Of a stretch of DNA of 64,000 nucleotides, positions 33,711 through 42,991 are shown piece by piece. The stretch's first letter is position 1. The number at the start of each line of letters is the position of its first letter. The notes under the pieces are model-generated. The model was given only the letters and a program-made list of their open reading frames with translations. It was not told the origin of the DNA and ran no database searches. The position numbers were made by a program, and so were the translations under genes. This DNA comes from Fimiplasma intestinipullorum (GTDB lineage Bacteria; Bacillota_I; Bacilli_A; Erysipelotrichales; Coprobacillaceae), in contig DVMJ01000058.1 in the NCBI GenBank assembly GCA_018715065.1, positions 1 through 64,000 of the forward strand, read 5' to 3'.

Positions 33711-34372
33711 GCGGTCAGTCCTCCTTGTTTCAAATGTTTTTCAACCTGACGATAAGTCGGCATATATTGTTCAACCAGCGCATAGAAATGCGCATTATGA
33801 GAAGGCTCAAGCAAGTGACAAAGCTCGTGGATGACCACTGCTCGAATGTCTTCTTTTTCAAAATGGCAAAGATAAAATGAAAAATGCAGTCTTCCTTCCG
33901 GCAGTTTACATGAACCAAAACGGGAAGTCATTTTAGAGATCCATAATCCCGAAGGCGCTTGCGGAAAGCCTGCCTGCATAAATGCCTCGATTGCTTCCTC
34001 AAGATAATTGCGTAAGGCCTGACGCAAGTAAGCCTCAACTGTCATAGTCACATCATGATGATAGACGACCAGGGTCTTGCCATGTATTACACATAAACGC
34101 CGGCCCATATCACGCACTTTGATAGCATAGCGAGTACCAAAAAAATCAACATAGCCGCCATCCTCGTAGTGCGCATGATGGATGGCACGGCTGGCTAATG
34201 CTTCGATCGCTGTTTTATTTTGTACGACCCAGCTTTCAATTTCCTGAAGTCCCAGGCCGATCGGTACGCTCAAACAATACTGATCTTTTTGATAACGCAT
34301 GATCATTCGTTTCATTTTTTTGTATGTGATTTGAATCTCTAAACCAGCAATCTCTAACGTCACTTTGCGCAT
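33707..34372 (-). CDS. YgjP-like metallohydrolase (DUF45/M48-related)
   Basis: Soluble zinc hydrolase family with HELCH followed five residues later by a third His ligand (HELCHLLEPSHNAHF). 221 residues; TSRFGSCK is a further family motif. ATG 34372 lies 11 nt after AAAGGAGGA, slightly long but better than the in-frame start at 34402. It is upstream of and overlaps the SpoU-type gene. Substrate unknown. Confidence 0.85.
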   Translation of the reverse strand: MRKVTLEIAGLEIQITYKKMKRMIMRYQKDQYCLSVPIGLGLQEIESWVVQNKTAIEALASRAIHHAHYEDGGYVDFFGTRYAIKVRDMGRRLCVIHGKTLVVYHHDVTMTVEAYLRQALRNYLEEAIEAFMQAGFPQAPSGLWISKMTSRFGSCKLPEGRLHFSFYLCHFEKEDIRAVVIHELCHLLEPSHNAHFYALVEQYMPTYRQVEKHLKQGGLTA

Positions 34373-34431
34373 GGATGTATATTCCTCCTTTCGTTCGGCC
34401 ACCCTAAAACCGTAGAGAAAGGAGCGATAGG

Positions 34432-34638
34432 ATGTCCGTTAATTTACGCGAGGCTCTCAAGCAAAGCCTGCAAGGTATTTCGAGCGAGGAGCTGCGAACG
34501 ACGATCGAATCCGGCATTACTTCCGGAAAAGAAAGTGTCCTGCCCGGTCTAGGCGTCCTCTTTGAACAGTATTATCTGTCTTTAGACAATTCACAAAAAG
34601 AGAACTGGATGAAACAGCTCTCTAAACTTCTAAGATAA
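34432..34638 (+). CDS. sspI: Small acid-soluble spore protein I
   Basis: 68 residues with the SspI signature VLPGLGVLFE and an N-terminal NLREALKQSL helix, matching B. subtilis SspI in length and layout. SspI is a minor forespore protein. AGAAAGGAG precedes the ATG. The gene is monocistronic, divergent from the YgjP-like gene and followed by a UUCG terminator. It is the best sign that the organism forms endospores. A forespore-sigma promoter would lie inside the neighbouring coding region; I could not define it. Confidence 0.9.
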   Translation: MSVNLREALKQSLQGISSEELRTTIESGITSGKESVLPGLGVLFEQYYLSLDNSQKENWMKQLSKLLR

Positions 34639-35328
34639 GTCTTCGGACTTATTTTTTTCATCTTCCTGCAACGCAGCAAATTCACCGGTCAGATCATTGA
34701 TAGTGACTTCATCCTCAGCAAAGTCCAGATCCTGTTCATCACTTTCGTCGAGATAGGTTTCTTCAAATGTATCGTGATCAAAATCATCCGACTGATTAAA
34801 AAGCGCATTGATCTTTGCTTCCAGTTCTCTTTCATCAAGCTCGTCCAAATTCGCGCCCTGATCTTCTGGCAAAGACGCTTCTGAAGATTCCGGTTCTTCA
34901 CTTTCTCCTTCAGTTGGCATCAGTTGATCCGCATTTTCTTCGATAGGCTCTTCTCCTTTGGATCCAGGTACTTTTTGACGTTTTTCAAGATAGAGCGCAA
35001 CGATCAAAGAGGCCAGACCTACAGCCCCCAGCAAAGCAAAATACAAATAATGCCCAATAAAATAACTGGCAAAAGAGAGTACCGTCATCACAGCCAGAAC
35101 CAGCAGCTGGCCATCCAAAAAAGCATAATAAAGAATACTAAAATAAAGAAAACTCAAAATGGCTGCCAGAAAGATAAACCCCATGACCTGACTCGAACCC
35201 TTCATCACCCAATTCCAGGCGACATTCCAAGCCAGTCCATTTTCGTACATGAGGCTGGAAACTGCACCGACCAGATAAACGACCACAACCATAAAAATAT
35301 ATAAAGCTGTCCATAATTTTTTACGCAT
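34630..35328 (-). CDS. Membrane protein with long acidic tail, unknown function
   Basis: 232 residues, not recognised. Four predicted TM helices occupy residues 1-115; a KRQK stop-transfer follows, then about 110 residues very rich in Glu and Asp (EEPIEENADQ..., DQDLDFAEDE), probably cytoplasmic and unstructured. Its ATG follows the stop of the next gene upstream with no gap (AAGGGGTGG), so it forms a two-gene operon with it. Its end overlaps the convergent sspI end by 9 nt. Confidence 0.8.
   Translation of the reverse strand: MRKKLWTALYIFMVVVVYLVGAVSSLMYENGLAWNVAWNWVMKGSSQVMGFIFLAAILSFLYFSILYYAFLDGQLLVLAVMTVLSFASYFIGHYLYFALLGAVGLASLIVALYLEKRQKVPGSKGEEPIEENADQLMPTEGESEEPESSEASLPEDQGANLDELDERELEAKINALFNQSDDFDHDTFEETYLDESDEQDLDFAEDEVTINDLTGEFAALQEDEKNKSEDLS
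34635..34658 (+). terminator. Terminator of sspI
   Basis: ATAAGTC/GACTTAT stem with a UUCG loop and T7, overlapping the sspI stop. Confidence 0.92.
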
Positions 35329-36105
35329 TTAAGCCACCCCTTCTGTCAGTGTCATAGCAATCGTATACTGCGTACTGCCCTGAAAAGTCATCACGACCTC
35401 AATGGGCATCGACGCATCATACTCGGCTTCTTCCAGAAAATTCAGCCATGTATTGACATCCATATTCACAAAATCACGCACACCATAGCCCTGTCTTGCA
35501 AGCAAACGATATCCATCAGATTTCGAACCATCGATTTGACAAAATTCCACCATGACCGAATCATACTGACTGACAAGATTGGTGGCATCGTAGGCACTAA
35601 AATGTCCCATGAAAATGCCCTGCTCATTGGCATAAATATTATAGTAAGCGAAATCCGGACTATGGGCCTGATAAAGGTAATTATCTCCCGAAACAAAAGC
35701 AGCCGTGCTATAGATCGTCTGATCATCACTATTCAGAATCTGAATTTCCAGCGGAACCTGACCCGTCCGCTTCTGATCGACCACATCCAAAACGTAAACG
35801 CCTTCTCCTCTGGCCGTTAGCTGATGCGTAACGGTTCCATCAGCGTAGACCACCTGGCAGCTTAAAGCGGCCGGTACGTTCGCTGGATCTGTAAATGTTA
35901 TCGTGGCACCTCCACTATACGGTGTTGCTTGGCTGAAGTAGTTTTCAACACGCATCTTTTCGTTTTCAGCTCGATAATCAAACATGGTCAGGGTACCCTG
36001 ATTATGCAGCTGAAAATGAACACGCGGATATTGCCAAAGCATCGTCACAAGCACGACCACAAAAAGCAGGCCGGCCAAACTCAAATAGGTTCGATTGTTC
36101 TTCAT
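35329..36105 (-). CDS. Exported or membrane-anchored protein of unknown function
   Basis: 258 residues with an uncleaved-looking N-terminal hydrophobic helix (about 8-24) and a beta-rich extracytoplasmic part. No family recognised. The pattern of YADGTVTHQLTARGEGVY, then YNIYANEQGIFMGHFSAYDA, suggests Ig-like sandwiches. AGGGATG precedes the ATG. It is first in an operon with the acidic-tail membrane protein and has a good promoter that overlaps an inverted repeat. Confidence 0.75.
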   Translation of the reverse strand: MKNNRTYLSLAGLLFVVVLVTMLWQYPRVHFQLHNQGTLTMFDYRAENEKMRVENYFSQATPYSGGATITFTDPANVPAALSCQVVYADGTVTHQLTARGEGVYVLDVVDQKRTGQVPLEIQILNSDDQTIYSTAAFVSGDNYLYQAHSPDFAYYNIYANEQGIFMGHFSAYDATNLVSQYDSVMVEFCQIDGSKSDGYRLLARQGYGVRDFVNMDVNTWLNFLEEAEYDASMPIEVVMTFQGSTQYTIAMTLTEGVA

Positions 36106-36124
36106 AGATCATCCCTCACTGTCA

Positions 36125-36168
36125 ATGACATTTCTGTCATCATACATCAGTATGAAACCGAAAGTCAA
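36125..36168 (-). promoter_or_regulatory. Promoter with overlapping inverted repeat for the two-gene membrane operon
   Basis: TTGACT (36163-36168), 18-bp spacer, TATGAT (36139-36144). ATGACA (36125-36130) and TGTCAT (36135-36140) form a 6-bp inverted repeat with a 4-bp spacer across the -10 and start site, a typical repressor position. Confidence 0.78.
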
Positions 36169-36252
36169 TATTTCACCTTTATAGTATAACATAGAAATTC
36201 TCTTTCGACTACCTCTACCCTTCCAACAACCAGCACGGGTTTCTGAATCAAC

Positions 36253-36283
36253 TAAAAAAGAGCAGCATTATGTATGCTACTCT
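36253..36283 (-). terminator. Terminator of htrA
   Basis: AGAGTAGCAT/ATGCTGCTCT 10-bp stem with one wobble, ACATA loop, T6; the htrA stop is in the stem. Confidence 0.9.
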
Positions 36284-37374
36284 AATGTCACACTCAGATC
36301 TCTTTCATGGCCATCTCTTTCTACCGTGATCACAACCGTATCCCCTGGATTATGTGCATACAACAGATTCAGGAATGATTTATATGTAGTGATATCCTGC
36401 CCATCAAAACGAATCATGATATCACCACTTTCAAGTCCTCCCTTCCAGGCAGCTGAACCATTTTGAACAGTATACACATATACCCCCTCCGTCGAAGAAG
36501 AATCAATATGATTATAATATCTTGCATAACTAGAGATGCTTTCCATTGCAATGCCCTGAATTCCCAGAACCGGACGTTCGATCTGACCGTTCTCTTTGAG
36601 CTGTTCAATGTTTTTCATCGCATCTGAAATGGGGATCGCAAAGCCGATGCCTTCCGCACCATTCGAAATCTTCATCGAGGTGATCCCCACCAGCTCACCA
36701 GACATATTGATCAGGGCACCTCCGCTATTTCCGGGATTGATCGCTGCATCTGTCTGGATAACATTCATATCCCAGTCATCTACACCATCATCATTGAGAT
36801 CGACTGAGACGACGCGATCCAACCCGGAAACGATTCCCTGCGTCGTTGTACCGCTATAATTCGACCCAAGCGGACTTCCGATGGCGATGACGGTCTCTCC
36901 GACATCCAGCAGACTGGAATCCCCGATGGCAATTGGTTCGACCTCAAAGCTGACCTCAGATTCCAAAACAGCCAGGTCCGTATATTCGTCTGATCCCAGC
37001 AGGTTCGCTGTGACCGACTCCCCATTGGCAAATAAAACATTGATCGTATCACCACCTGAGATCACATGATGATTCGTCACAATATAAAGCGTATTGTCTT
37101 CTTTTTGATAAACCACTCCGCTGCCAGTAGAATAGGCCTGACCACCGGCATAAACTTCAATCGTAACGATACTGTCACTGACATTGGCAACAACCTCCGT
37201 CGTTTCCGAAGAAACATCATGAACTGTACCGATCACTTTAGTTCCGTCACTTGTCGGATGTGCAGACAGCTGATCTTCTAACTGCTGGATACGCAAGAAC
37301 AAATAGCCATTCGTCCCAAGCGCAACGATAAGAAGTATCACCACTACAATCATGCCCAGTCGATTTCTTTTCAT
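36277..37374 (-). CDS. htrA: HtrA/DegP-like serine protease, membrane anchored
   Basis: Envelope quality-control protease. A TM anchor lies at about 7-28; the trypsin-like domain has His103 (VTNHHV), Asp133 (YTDLAVL) and Ser217 (NPGNSGG), all intact; one PDZ domain fills about 265-360 with ESGDIMIRFDG. 366 residues, typical of Gram-positive HtrA. ATG 37374 is preferred to 37398 (GGGAGCGGTG spacing). An acidic insertion DLNDDGVDDWD before the Ser loop is unusual. Monocistronic. Confidence 0.93.
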   Translation of the reverse strand: MKRNRLGMIVVVILLIVALGTNGYLFLRIQQLEDQLSAHPTSDGTKVIGTVHDVSSETTEVVANVSDSIVTIEVYAGGQAYSTGSGVVYQKEDNTLYIVTNHHVISGGDTINVLFANGESVTANLLGSDEYTDLAVLESEVSFEVEPIAIGDSSLLDVGETVIAIGSPLGSNYSGTTTQGIVSGLDRVVSVDLNDDGVDDWDMNVIQTDAAINPGNSGGALINMSGELVGITSMKISNGAEGIGFAIPISDAMKNIEQLKENGQIERPVLGIQGIAMESISSYARYYNHIDSSSTEGVYVYTVQNGSAAWKGGLESGDIMIRFDGQDITTYKSFLNLLYAHNPGDTVVITVERDGHERDLSVTLE

Positions 37375-37601
37375 GGTCACCGCTCCCTTCTTTTGCATAA
37401 ACCATTATTCCTGAAAATGCAACTTTTTAATCATTTCTAGATTTCTTGATTAAAGGACTGTTTGACACGCTCGCTACCTTTCAGCGGATGTCCATAACAG
37501 GTAACAAACCTACAGAAGGCAGCAGGCTTTACCGTTCATTTTCATAAAAACTAATGTAATTTTTCCCAATCCCAGCTATAATAAGCATGAGGTGAATAAA
37601 A

Positions 37602-38639
37602 ATGAATCAAGATTTTTTATTACGCATGCTTCAAACCAGTTCGGTATCCGGACATGAAATCACATTACAGAAGCATGTCATTGAAGAAATGCAGTCCTAT
37701 ACGGACACTATTGTAACAGATTTGACGGGAAATGTCATCAGTGTGCTTAATCCCGAGGCGAAGTTTAAAGTGATGTTAGCAGGACATATTGATGAAATCG
37801 GTCTCATCCTCACCCATGTCCTCGATAATGGGCTGATTCGTGTGGTCAAGGCCGGTGGTATTGATGCGAACCATTATCCTGGGCATAAAGTCGTGATTGA
37901 AACCAGTCAGGGACCTGTTTATGGAGCCGTCGTTAGTTCACGAGAAATGACCAAAAAGAATGTGCAGCCTGAAGATCTTCTCATTGACATTGGTGCTGCC
38001 AGCAAAAAAGAGGCTCTTGAACATATCAGTATCGGTGACCCTGTCCGTTTAGACACGGATTATCGTTTCCTGCTCAACAAGCGTCTTTCAGCCAGAGCTT
38101 TAGATGACCGTTCTGGGGCTTTCATTGTTCTTGAAGCGCTTAAGCGAGCAAAGGAACTGGGGGTTGAGATCGGTGTCTATGCCGCAACAACCGTCGGTGA
38201 AGAAACGACCATGCGCGGTGCACGCTGGGCCAGTGAACGGATCAGTCCAAATGTAGCAATAGCTGTTGATGTAACCTATGCAACCGATTATCCAGGTACT
38301 GATCCCGCCACAAGCGGAGATGTTCGTTTAGGTAAAGGGCCTGTTCTCTGTCACAGTTCAATCGTCAATCCCCATTTAAACGCATTGCTTAAAAAGGTCG
38401 CCAACCAGCACCAGATCCCTTATCAGGAAGAAACGTTTGTGGGACGCACCGGAACTGATGCCGATCAAATGCATTTTTCCAGCCACGGTATCGCAACCGC
38501 TCTGGTTTCATTGCCTTTAAGATACATGCATTCACCAGATGAAGTATGCAGCTTAGAAGACATTCAAAACTGCATCGAACTGTTAGCGCAATTTTTAGTC
38601 TCCATCGATGCTTCTACTCCGCTCGATCCTTTTATCTGA
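37602..38639 (+). CDS. M42-family metallo-aminopeptidase
   Basis: Two-metal aminopeptidase (glutamyl/leucyl aminopeptidase, FrvX type) that degrades peptides in the cytoplasm. The metal-binding motifs AGHIDEIG (near 66), SARALDDRSG and GEETTMRGA are present, as is a late GRTGTDADQMHFS. 345 residues is normal. GAGGTGAATAAAA precedes the ATG, and a TATAAT lies at 37577-37582. It is followed after 50 bp by the DUF885 gene; both may help use imported peptides. Confidence 0.92.
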   Translation: MNQDFLLRMLQTSSVSGHEITLQKHVIEEMQSYTDTIVTDLTGNVISVLNPEAKFKVMLAGHIDEIGLILTHVLDNGLIRVVKAGGIDANHYPGHKVVIETSQGPVYGAVVSSREMTKKNVQPEDLLIDIGAASKKEALEHISIGDPVRLDTDYRFLLNKRLSARALDDRSGAFIVLEALKRAKELGVEIGVYAATTVGEETTMRGARWASERISPNVAIAVDVTYATDYPGTDPATSGDVRLGKGPVLCHSSIVNPHLNALLKKVANQHQIPYQEETFVGRTGTDADQMHFSSHGIATALVSLPLRYMHSPDEVCSLEDIQNCIELLAQFLVSIDASTPLDPFI

Positions 38640-38689
38640 CAAAAAAAGTCCTCTTATATCCACTATTATAACTCAAAGGAGGAAAATTT

Positions 38690-40432
38690 ATGTTTAAACG
38701 TTTAATTGCCTGTCTGCTCACTTTTTGCTTAGTGGCCTGTGGACAGGCCAGCAGTCCGCCTGCAACAGATTTTGATACCTTTATCCAGGAATCCACCGTC
38801 ACACTTCTGGATGGAACCACGCATTTCAATATGCAGTTTTTAGTGAATGACTGTGAAGCGCTTGGCGTTGCCAAACCAACGACTTATGGTGTCGGTTTTA
38901 CGACCTATGAAGAATATCAGGAGATCATGACCGCTTATCAGGAAATCCTGGATGAGCTCAACAAATATGACTATGATACCTTAAGCGACAAACAACAGCG
39001 CGTCTATACCAATTTGAAGGATTATCTGTCCAGAGAACTGCTGCTAAAAGACGATTATTATTTCAGTAATGCCCTGATTGGCAGCTATTCTGCGCTCCAG
39101 CAGGAGATTCCATTGACGCTTTCATTGTACACGATCCAAGACGAAGAAGATATCCAGGGATTCATCAAAGATGTCCAGGCACTCGATGCTGATTTCCAGG
39201 ATTACGTCGAATTAGAGAAGACCCGCCAGGAAATGGGCTTAGGTTATGCTCAGGATGTATTGGATGAAAGTCAAAGCCAGGCCTTGACCATCGCTGAAGG
39301 TCAGGGTCAGGAAATCACACAGAGCATTCAAGCAAAGATCGACCTGATCGAAGGTATGGATACCGCAACGAAGGAAAGCTATAAACAGCAAGTGAGTCAG
39401 GTAATGAGCGAAGATTACACGCAGGCTTACCAGCACCTGGCCGACAGTCTGGACACGATTCAAGCCACGCAAAGCGAAACGATGGGTGTCAGCCACTATG
39501 AAGGCGGCAAAGATTATTATGCCGATATTGTGCAAAATCAGTTAGGTGTCAAAGCCACACCGGATGAAATTGCTAAAGAAATCAGCCAGGCACAGGATGA
39601 TGCCTTCCAAAACCTACTGCAGATTGCGTTAAGCTATCAGGATCTGATCATGACAGAAGATTACACGAACATTGAATACCAGGAAGCACCGACACCTGAA
39701 GCTGGCCTGGACTACCTAAAGACCAAAATCACGGGCGTTTTCCCTTCCATCGATAATTTAAATTATCAGGTCTATACTGTTCCGGAAGGGAACCGGGATG
39801 GCTTTGCCCCGGCGGCTTACCTGACTGGCAAGATCGATATGGGCGAAAACGAAAGTGAGAGCATCATGATCAATCCGGATTCACAGGGCAACCTGATGTC
39901 TACCCTTGTTCACGAAGGATATCCAGGACACATGTATCAGAATTCCTATCTGCGCTCACTCGATTATCCGGCCATCATGTATCTCACTGACTGTATTGGT
40001 TATAGTGAAGGATGGGCCATTTATACAGAAAGCTATACGGCGGAGTTCTTAGAAGATGAAACGGAAAAGGCACTGACTATGATTGCCCAGGCCGAAACTG
40101 ATTATACGAATCTGCTCTTAGCCTATACAGATGTCCAGATCAACCAAAATGGTTGGACCTATGATCAGTTTTATGATTATCTTTGTGAAGAAATAGGCGG
40201 AGATGTAGGTGATGTCAAGGAAATCTACGATATTATCTGTCAAACTCCTGGTTATTATCTTTATTATGTTTATTGTGGTTACCTCATGACAAGCTATCAT
40301 GATGAAGCCGTCGAAAAACTCGGTGACCAGTTTGATCCTATCAGCTATCACCAAGCGATCTTAGACAGTGGCAATGTCGGTTTAGATATTGTTAAAGAAA
40401 ACGTCGATGCTTATATTGAAGCCAACCAGTAA
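38690..40432 (+). CDS. DUF885 lipoprotein, probable zinc carboxypeptidase-like hydrolase
   Basis: 580 residues with a signal peptide and lipobox LVAC, so anchored outside the membrane. The DUF885 hallmark HEGYPGHMYQ (HExxxH-type zinc site) lies near residue 406, with YSEGWAIYTE downstream as the third ligand region. Family members are thought to be peptidases but activities are scarcely known. AAAGGAGGAAAA precedes the ATG. It likely shares transcription with the M42 aminopeptidase and ends about 95 bp before a terminator. Confidence 0.88.
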   Translation: MFKRLIACLLTFCLVACGQASSPPATDFDTFIQESTVTLLDGTTHFNMQFLVNDCEALGVAKPTTYGVGFTTYEEYQEIMTAYQEILDELNKYDYDTLSDKQQRVYTNLKDYLSRELLLKDDYYFSNALIGSYSALQQEIPLTLSLYTIQDEEDIQGFIKDVQALDADFQDYVELEKTRQEMGLGYAQDVLDESQSQALTIAEGQGQEITQSIQAKIDLIEGMDTATKESYKQQVSQVMSEDYTQAYQHLADSLDTIQATQSETMGVSHYEGGKDYYADIVQNQLGVKATPDEIAKEISQAQDDAFQNLLQIALSYQDLIMTEDYTNIEYQEAPTPEAGLDYLKTKITGVFPSIDNLNYQVYTVPEGNRDGFAPAAYLTGKIDMGENESESIMINPDSQGNLMSTLVHEGYPGHMYQNSYLRSLDYPAIMYLTDCIGYSEGWAIYTESYTAEFLEDETEKALTMIAQAETDYTNLLLAYTDVQINQNGWTYDQFYDYLCEEIGGDVGDVKEIYDIICQTPGYYLYYVYCGYLMTSYHDEAVEKLGDQFDPISYHQAILDSGNVGLDIVKENVDAYIEANQ

Positions 40433-40527
40433 AAAAAGATGATCCATCAGCATGCGGTCTCCTAGAAAACACCATTAAATGAAAAGGGTGGTTTTCAGAA
40501 TTCAATCATATGATCATCAAAACAATG

Positions 40528-40553
40528 AAGAGGTTCTGCGGAACCTCTTTTTT
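40528..40553 (+). terminator. Terminator after the DUF885 gene
   Basis: AAGAGGTTC/GAACCTCTT 9-bp perfect stem (40528-40536, 40541-40549) with a TGCG loop and T7. Confidence 0.92.
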
Positions 40554-40850
40554 AGGATATTTGATGGCTAAACGCCTCTTTCAGAACTTAAGAATGCATG
40601 CAAATGGATAAAGATATACGTGATCTGATGTTTGAAATGGATCTAGTGATCCTAACAGTAAAAAATCAAGATTCATTTTAGTTAGATTGTTTGAAAAAGG
40701 TTGATGTTCAATGCAGCTACTTCGCCTGAATGCAAGTGTATTACCATAATCATCAGCGTTGTTCTAATGAAAAGACACATTTTCCATTACGTAAGCTACA
40801 CAAGCGGGTATCTTTATTGCTTTTGCATACTGAGGTTTTCCAGCCATCAT

Positions 40851-40910
40851 AAAAACCCACCTTTGCAGACTTATGAAATTTTCATTATTTCATGTGTCTA
40901 CAAAAGTGGG
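40851..40910 (-). terminator. Long-stem terminator of the MATE gene
   Basis: Arms 40887-40910 and 40856-40879 match at 20 of 24 positions, with a 7-nt loop and T5 after the second arm. The stem is two to three times longer than others here and may derive from a small inverted-repeat element. Confidence 0.75.
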
Positions 40911-40922
40911 ATCATATCAGAA

Positions 40923-42296
40923 TCAGACCTCTTTTATTTCACCCTCAAGGCTGTCATTCTTTTTTAACCAGTGCCCTTTGAAATAATAAATAATAAAGAG
41001 GATACTGGTCGTTGCCCATGTCAAAGGATATGAAGTTAGAATTGAAAGCAGACCCGGCCAGATGGGAACAGCAGCCACGATCCAAAGCACACGCAGCACA
41101 CAGATACCAAAGCAAGTCAGGATCATTGGTTTCAAAGCTTCACCAGTTCCTCGAATCGCACCCGACAGAACTTCAACACAGACATAAGTAAAATAAAATG
41201 GTGTCAGATAGTGCAGCATCTGCAAACCAATCTCAATGACGGTTGGATCATTGGTGAATAAACGATACACAATATCCCCAAAAAGCATGAGTAAAACACT
41301 CAAAGCAATGGCACTGCCTATTGCCATTCCCGTACAAACACGAACGCTCTTTTTGATTCGATCATATTTACCAGCCCCATAGTTCTGTCCGACAAAAGTT
41401 GTAATTGCCACACCATAAGCACTCATGATCATCCAGAATAAAGCATCGATCTTTCCGTAAGCCGACCAGGCGGCAATCGTATCTGTTCCCAGAGCATTGA
41501 TGCTTGATTGAATCACCAGATTCGAAACAGAATAAAGCACTGACTGCAACCCAGCAGGTAAGCCGATCCGAACGATGGAAAACAAAATATCTTTGTTGAA
41601 ACTAATTTTACCCAGATTTAAACGATAACTATCCTCGGCTCGCATCAGCACGATCAGAACCAGAATAGCGCTCAAGAACTGACTCGCAACGGTGGCAATC
41701 CCCACACCGGCGACCGCCATGTCTAAAACAACCACTAAAAATAAATCCAGTATAATATTGCAGATGGTTGCAGCAATCAAAAAGTACAATGGCCGTTTTG
41801 AATCCCCGATCGCACGCAAGATCCCCGAACCGACGTTATAAAACAGTGATGGAATCATACCAGTAAAATAAATACGAATATACAAAGTCGCATCCTGAAT
41901 AATATCATCAGGCACAGAGACCATTCGTAAGAGCTGCGGTGCCAAAACAATCCCGATGATCATCAACAGGATCCCACAGACAATCGATAACGCAACAGAC
42001 GTATGTACCGCTAATTCGACCCGTTTATGCTGTCTGGCGCCATAGAACTGAGCAATGATGACCGTTGCTCCTGAAGCTAAACCGACAAAAAAGCCAACCA
42101 GCAGGTTGATCAATGTCCCGGTCGCACCAACAGCCGCCAGAGCCCCCTTACCAACGAACTGTCCAACAATGATCGTATCCGCCGTGTTATACAGCTGCTG
42201 GAAGAAAGAACCAATCACAATCGGAATAAAAAAGAACAATAATGGTTTCCAAATAACCCCCTCTGTGATACTGTTCACAGACGATGCTTTTTGCAT
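40923..42296 (-). CDS. MATE-family multidrug/toxin exporter
   Basis: Cation-coupled efflux protein with 12 predicted TM helices in 457 residues. It opens with a MATE-type segment (FFIPIVIGSFFQQLYNTADTI) and repeats the pattern in its second half (GLPAGLQSVLYSVSNLVIQ). Closest in style to Firmicute NorM/MepA-like exporters; substrate unknown. GGGAGGTAA precedes the ATG; a TATAAT lies at 42334-42339. Monocistronic. Confidence 0.93.
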   Translation of the reverse strand: MQKASSVNSITEGVIWKPLLFFFIPIVIGSFFQQLYNTADTIIVGQFVGKGALAAVGATGTLINLLVGFFVGLASGATVIIAQFYGARQHKRVELAVHTSVALSIVCGILLMIIGIVLAPQLLRMVSVPDDIIQDATLYIRIYFTGMIPSLFYNVGSGILRAIGDSKRPLYFLIAATICNIILDLFLVVVLDMAVAGVGIATVASQFLSAILVLIVLMRAEDSYRLNLGKISFNKDILFSIVRIGLPAGLQSVLYSVSNLVIQSSINALGTDTIAAWSAYGKIDALFWMIMSAYGVAITTFVGQNYGAGKYDRIKKSVRVCTGMAIGSAIALSVLLMLFGDIVYRLFTNDPTVIEIGLQMLHYLTPFYFTYVCVEVLSGAIRGTGEALKPMILTCFGICVLRVLWIVAAVPIWPGLLSILTSYPLTWATTSILFIIYYFKGHWLKKNDSLEGEIKEV

Positions 42297-42415
42297 TGAA
42301 TTACCTCCCTACCTTTTCTCTAAGATATGAAGTATTATACTCTTTATCGACAGGATTGAATAGTCCTTTTTAGAAAAAAAAAGGCAAATCAAAAGAAGCA
42401 GAGATCGACCTGCTT

Positions 42416-42970
42416 CTAGCTTTCAAAACGACGGATACTGATGCCAACCGCATGGACAAAACCACTGGCAATCCATTCCCGATTTTGTTTTTTATTTTCT
42501 TCTCCGCGAATACTGATCGTCGCTGCCCCGATGATCTCACAATCGAATTTTTTGATCAGATCAATGGCTGCTCTTAACTGTGAACCTGTCTCGATCCACT
42601 CATCCACGATCAACACACGTGCACCCGATGCAATGGCATCTTTTTTCAAACAGAGCTCCTTTTTTTCATGGGAATAATCAATGAGGCTCACAGATTCGAT
42701 CATTTCATCCGGATAAGGTAATTTTCCGCCCTTGCGGACCGGAACAAAAGAAACACCTAACTTTTGAGCCATGGCTACTCCCAGGATCCAGCCGGTAGCC
42801 TCCAGGGCCAGTACACAATCTACTTTACCCTCATATGGCTTACAAAGATGATCGATAATCTCATTAAACAATGTAACATCACTAAAAATAGGCAACAAAT
42901 CGTAACGGCCAACTGAGTGATGCGGAATACGACGACTGATTTTTTGACATAATTCTTCATTTAGCAACAT
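42416..42970 (-). CDS. Phosphoribosyltransferase, adenine/xanthine-type
   Basis: PRTase of 184 residues with the PRPP-binding motif VLIVDEWIETGSQL and the flexible-loop region FVPVRKGGKLPYP, the order found in Apt/Xpt enzymes. The late Asp-Glu pair is DE rather than the DD of most PRTases. Nucleobase specificity cannot be read. ATG 42970 is preferred since GGAGG then has 8-nt spacing. It begins 21 nt after the feoB end, so it may be co-transcribed with feoAB. Confidence 0.82.
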   Translation of the reverse strand: MLLNEELCQKISRRIPHHSVGRYDLLPIFSDVTLFNEIIDHLCKPYEGKVDCVLALEATGWILGVAMAQKLGVSFVPVRKGGKLPYPDEMIESVSLIDYSHEKKELCLKKDAIASGARVLIVDEWIETGSQLRAAIDLIKKFDCEIIGAATISIRGEENKKQNREWIASGFVHAVGISIRRFES

Positions 42971-42991
42971 ATTACCATCCTCCACACAACA

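Larger units (their letters stand above)
40433..40922. other. 490-bp gene-free interval
   Basis: It holds the plus-strand terminator at 40528-40553 and the long-stem minus-strand terminator at 40851-40910. Between them (40554-40850) I see no ORF with a ribosome site, no RNA structure and no recognisable mobile-element remnant. Confidence 0.6.

Noticed and set aside
40701..40967. 88-codon plus-strand ORF downstream of the DUF885 gene
   Set aside because: Overlaps the MATE gene end and its long terminator; no ribosome site; composition not protein-like.
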